From JAQGMO01 sp050954505 (lineage in GTDB: Bacteria > Pseudomonadota > Gammaproteobacteria > Burkholderiales > Burkholderiaceae_D): DNA of 5,938 nucleotides. The translations under genes were made by a program, and so were the position numbers. Under the pieces are notes generated by a model, which had not been told where the DNA came from, ran no database searches, and was given only the letters and a program-made list of their open reading frames with translations. The stretch is taken from positions 1 to 5,938 of the forward strand of contig JBPBPY010000367.1 in assembly GCA_050954505.1 (NCBI GenBank), read 5' to 3'. Shown one piece after another: positions 4,288 to 5,938 of this stretch (position 1 is its first letter; every line of letters starts with the position of its first letter).

Positions 4288-5938
4288 GACAACTCCCCGT
4301 GGCGCTCAGCAGGCCGGTCCAGCAAGCGCTGCAGCAGCAGCGCAGTGCCGATCAACAACAGGCCGGCGCCGATCAGCAAGGCCACCGTTCCAGCGCTGGG
4401 GTTGCGAATCGCCTCGGCGAGATGATGGATGAAGGTCACCGTCAGCACCAGCCCGGGCAGCAGCCCGAGAAAGCTGCCAATCAAAAAATCGCGCAGGCGG
4501 ATGTGCGACGCCCCGGCCACCACATTGACGACCAGGAATGGTGCCACCGGCAAGACCCGGATCACCACCATGGCCAGGATGCCGCGCTTGGCGATCCGGC
4601 GAGAAAGCCGGTTGATGCGCGGACCGAGCAGCTTGCGCACGGTGTCGCGCCCCAGCCAGGCGCCCAGCCCGTAACTGACCAGGGCACTGAGCATGGTCCC
4701 GCAAAGCGCATACAGCAAACCCCAGAACGGCCCGAACACCATGCCGGTGACGGCAATCATCAAGGTCACCGGTACCATCAGCAGGCCGCCGACGACGAAG
4801 CTGGCCACCACCGCTGCGCCAGTAAACGGCAATGCTTCCAGGCTGCGGGCCAAGTTCAGGAGCGCCGTCAGGTTGGCCCAGTCGCGCAACGGCGTCCAGC
4901 GCCAGGCGACCGTCAGCAGCACCAGCAGCAAGGCAAAACCGCCAAGTGCCAGCAGGCGCCGTGGCATCGGCTTGCGCGCATCCTTCGGCACGAATTGGGC
5001 CATCACCTGCACCGGCTCGATCGGCCGTTCCGGATCAAACAGCGCCTGTTCGGGAATCAGGGCGTCGATGTCGGCATTGACGACCGGATTGATTTCACGC
5101 AGCGTGCGCCCATCGCCTTGCAGACTGGCGATGGCCGCCGTCAGGCTGCCGCGATCGGCCAGCGCCTGCGCCACCTGCGCCGGCGCGACATCCAGGTGTT
5201 CGCCCAGCAGACGGTTGCGCATGCCGGCAATCGCCTGGGAAATGCGCCGCCGTTCCGGCTCGCCGCCCGAAGCTTCGATGACCAGGCAGCATTCGGTATC
5301 GAAGGCCATGGAGCGCGAGGACAGATTGGCCGAGCCGATGCACAGCAGATCGTCATCGGCCACCAACACCTTGCTGTGCACATTCAGGCAGGCAGCATCA
5401 AGCTGCGGCAGATGCGGACACAGCAAACGGTAACGGTCATGGCGGTCGGCCGCTTTGAGGCGCTTGTGCAGACGCGCGCGCAGTACCCCCATGGTCGACT
5501 CTTCCAGCCAGCCGCTTTGCAGCGCCGGCGACACCACCACCACATCGGGCGCCTGTTCTTCATCAAGCCGCAGCGCCAGCGCGTCGGCAAGCAGACCGGA
5601 GGTGAAATACTGGTTTTCGAAAAACAGCTGGCGCTTTGCCATGGCAATGGCGTCCAGGTGCAGCTGGCGCACTTCGTGCACGCCGGCATTGCCTTCCCAG
5701 GCCGGTTCGGTGCGCGAAATGGCAACCCTGATATCGGCCAGGTCGACCGCGACGTCCGCTGGCCAGAGATCGACCGTGGATTCTGCCGCTGCCCCGGCCG
5801 GCGCGGCCGGCGCGGCTGAGGCGCTGCTGCGACCGCTGCTGGCCGATTGCCAGCGCGAGCGGGCCAGTTCACCGAGCGCGCGCGCCACGCCGCCATCGAC
5901 CATGGCTTGCACATCATGGAAAGGCGCATACGGTTTGC
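4284..5938 (-). CDS. Phospholipase D-like / VTT (DedA-TVP38-type) membrane fusion protein, N-terminus outside window
   Basis: 550 residues are visible. The frame stays open to the window edge (its last codons read KPYAPFHDV), so the GTG at 5912 is internal and the protein is partial at its N-terminus. Residues 1-~245 are the second half of a PLD domain: HDV near the start, an Ala/Ser/Pro linker (31-55), FFENQYFTSG (105-114), and the second HKD motif with His187, Lys189 and Asp194 followed by GSANLSSRS (201-209). The first HKD must lie upstream, outside the window. A hydrophilic PLD tail (246-327) leads to a membrane domain (about 330-540) with roughly six hydrophobic segments and VTT/SNARE-associated features: TGMVFGPFWG (397-406), GLGAWLGR (423-430), RVLPVAPF (460-467), Asn471, and GLLPG (491-495). 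PLD enzymes cleave or transfer phosphatidyl groups; VTT relatives are implicated in lipid scrambling. The fusion suggests PLD chemistry tethered to a lipid-translocating membrane domain. It is the upstream member of a coupled pair with the EEP gene. Confidence 0.93.
   Translation of the reverse strand, partial: KPYAPFHDVQAMVDGGVARALGELARSRWQSASSGRSSASAAPAAPAGAAAESTVDLWPADVAVDLADIRVAISRTEPAWEGNAGVHEVRQLHLDAIAMAKRQLFFENQYFTSGLLADALALRLDEEQAPDVVVVSPALQSGWLEESTMGVLRARLHKRLKAADRHDRYRLLCPHLPQLDAACLNVHSKVLVADDDLLCIGSANLSSRSMAFDTECCLVIEASGGEPERRRISQAIAGMRNRLLGEHLDVAPAQVAQALADRGSLTAAIASLQGDGRTLREINPVVNADIDALIPEQALFDPERPIEPVQVMAQFVPKDARKPMPRRLLALGGFALLLVLLTVAWRWTPLRDWANLTALLNLARSLEALPFTGAAVVASFVVGGLLMVPVTLMIAVTGMVFGPFWGLLYALCGTMLSALVSYGLGAWLGRDTVRKLLGPRINRLSRRIAKRGILAMVVIRVLPVAPFLVVNVVAGASHIRLRDFLIGSFLGLLPGLVLTVTFIHHLAEAIRNPSAGTVALLIGAGLLLIGTALLLQRLLDRPAERHGELS
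4293..4298 (-). promoter_or_regulatory. Strong ribosome binding site for the EEP gene
   Basis: GGGGAG on the minus strand sits 5 nt before the ATG at 4287, inside the last codons of the PLD-VTT gene. Together with the ATGA stop/start overlap, it fixes the EEP start upstream of its low-complexity N-terminal extension and indicates translational coupling. Confidence 0.7.
5796..5813. repeat. Two tandem copies of a 9-bp unit (GGCCGGCGC) in the PLD coding region
   Basis: GGCCGGCGC occurs twice back to back and is followed by two more matching bases. On the coding (minus) strand it encodes the Ala-Ala-Pro repeat in the linker between the HDV element and the next PLD strand (visible residues 41-46). 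The unit is a multiple of three, so slippage would change linker length without breaking the frame. Confidence 0.75.

Noticed and set aside
4299..5819. 506-residue open frame on the plus strand opposite the PLD-VTT gene
   Set aside because: Its product is rich in Gln, His, Arg and Gly without any recognisable domain, typical of antisense frames in GC-rich DNA. The minus strand encodes clear PLD and VTT motifs.
5910..5912. GTG at 5912 as the start of the PLD-VTT protein
   Set aside because: The frame stays open to the window edge and the preceding residues (KPYAPFHD) complete a typical PLD HDV element, so this codon is an internal Val.

Overview
The window is a compact, GC-rich chromosomal segment from a Gram-negative proteobacterium. 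Coding density is very high, genes are tightly packed, one overlap is an ATGA junction, and the sensor kinase is a CHASE8/HAMP hybrid. By general resemblance I would guess a betaproteobacterium, for example an Oxalobacteraceae (Massilia/Janthinobacterium-like) organism, but nothing in the sequence fixes the taxon. I see no mobile element, CRISPR array, tRNA or rRNA.

Layout. Positions 1-141 are the only real non-coding stretch. They hold an extended -10 promoter (TGCTATAAT) and a roughly 107-nt leader with a small inverted repeat. Next comes a plus-strand 12-TM major facilitator transporter (142-1416). It converges, with only 10 bp between stop codons, on a minus-strand block that fills the rest of the window. 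Read in the direction of transcription, that block is: (1) a phospholipase D-like protein fused to a VTT/SNARE-associated (DedA/TVP38-type) membrane domain, whose N-terminus runs off the right edge (4284 to beyond 5938); (2) an endonuclease/exonuclease/phosphatase (EEP) superfamily protein (3388-4287), whose ATG overlaps the previous stop by 4 bp; (3) 41 bp later, a complete hybrid sensor histidine kinase with CHASE8, HAMP, HisKA, HATPase and receiver domains (1427-3346).

How the genes may work together. The first two minus-strand genes are almost certainly translationally coupled. They recall the Escherichia coli ybhP-clsB-ybhN neighbourhood, where an EEP protein sits beside a PLD-family cardiolipin synthase and a multi-spanning membrane protein. 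Here the membrane partner is a VTT domain fused directly to the PLD. I infer a phospholipid remodelling or translocation module at the inner membrane. The hybrid kinase is close enough to be co-transcribed and could be its envelope sensor, but no output response regulator is visible. The MFS gene is convergent and probably unrelated.
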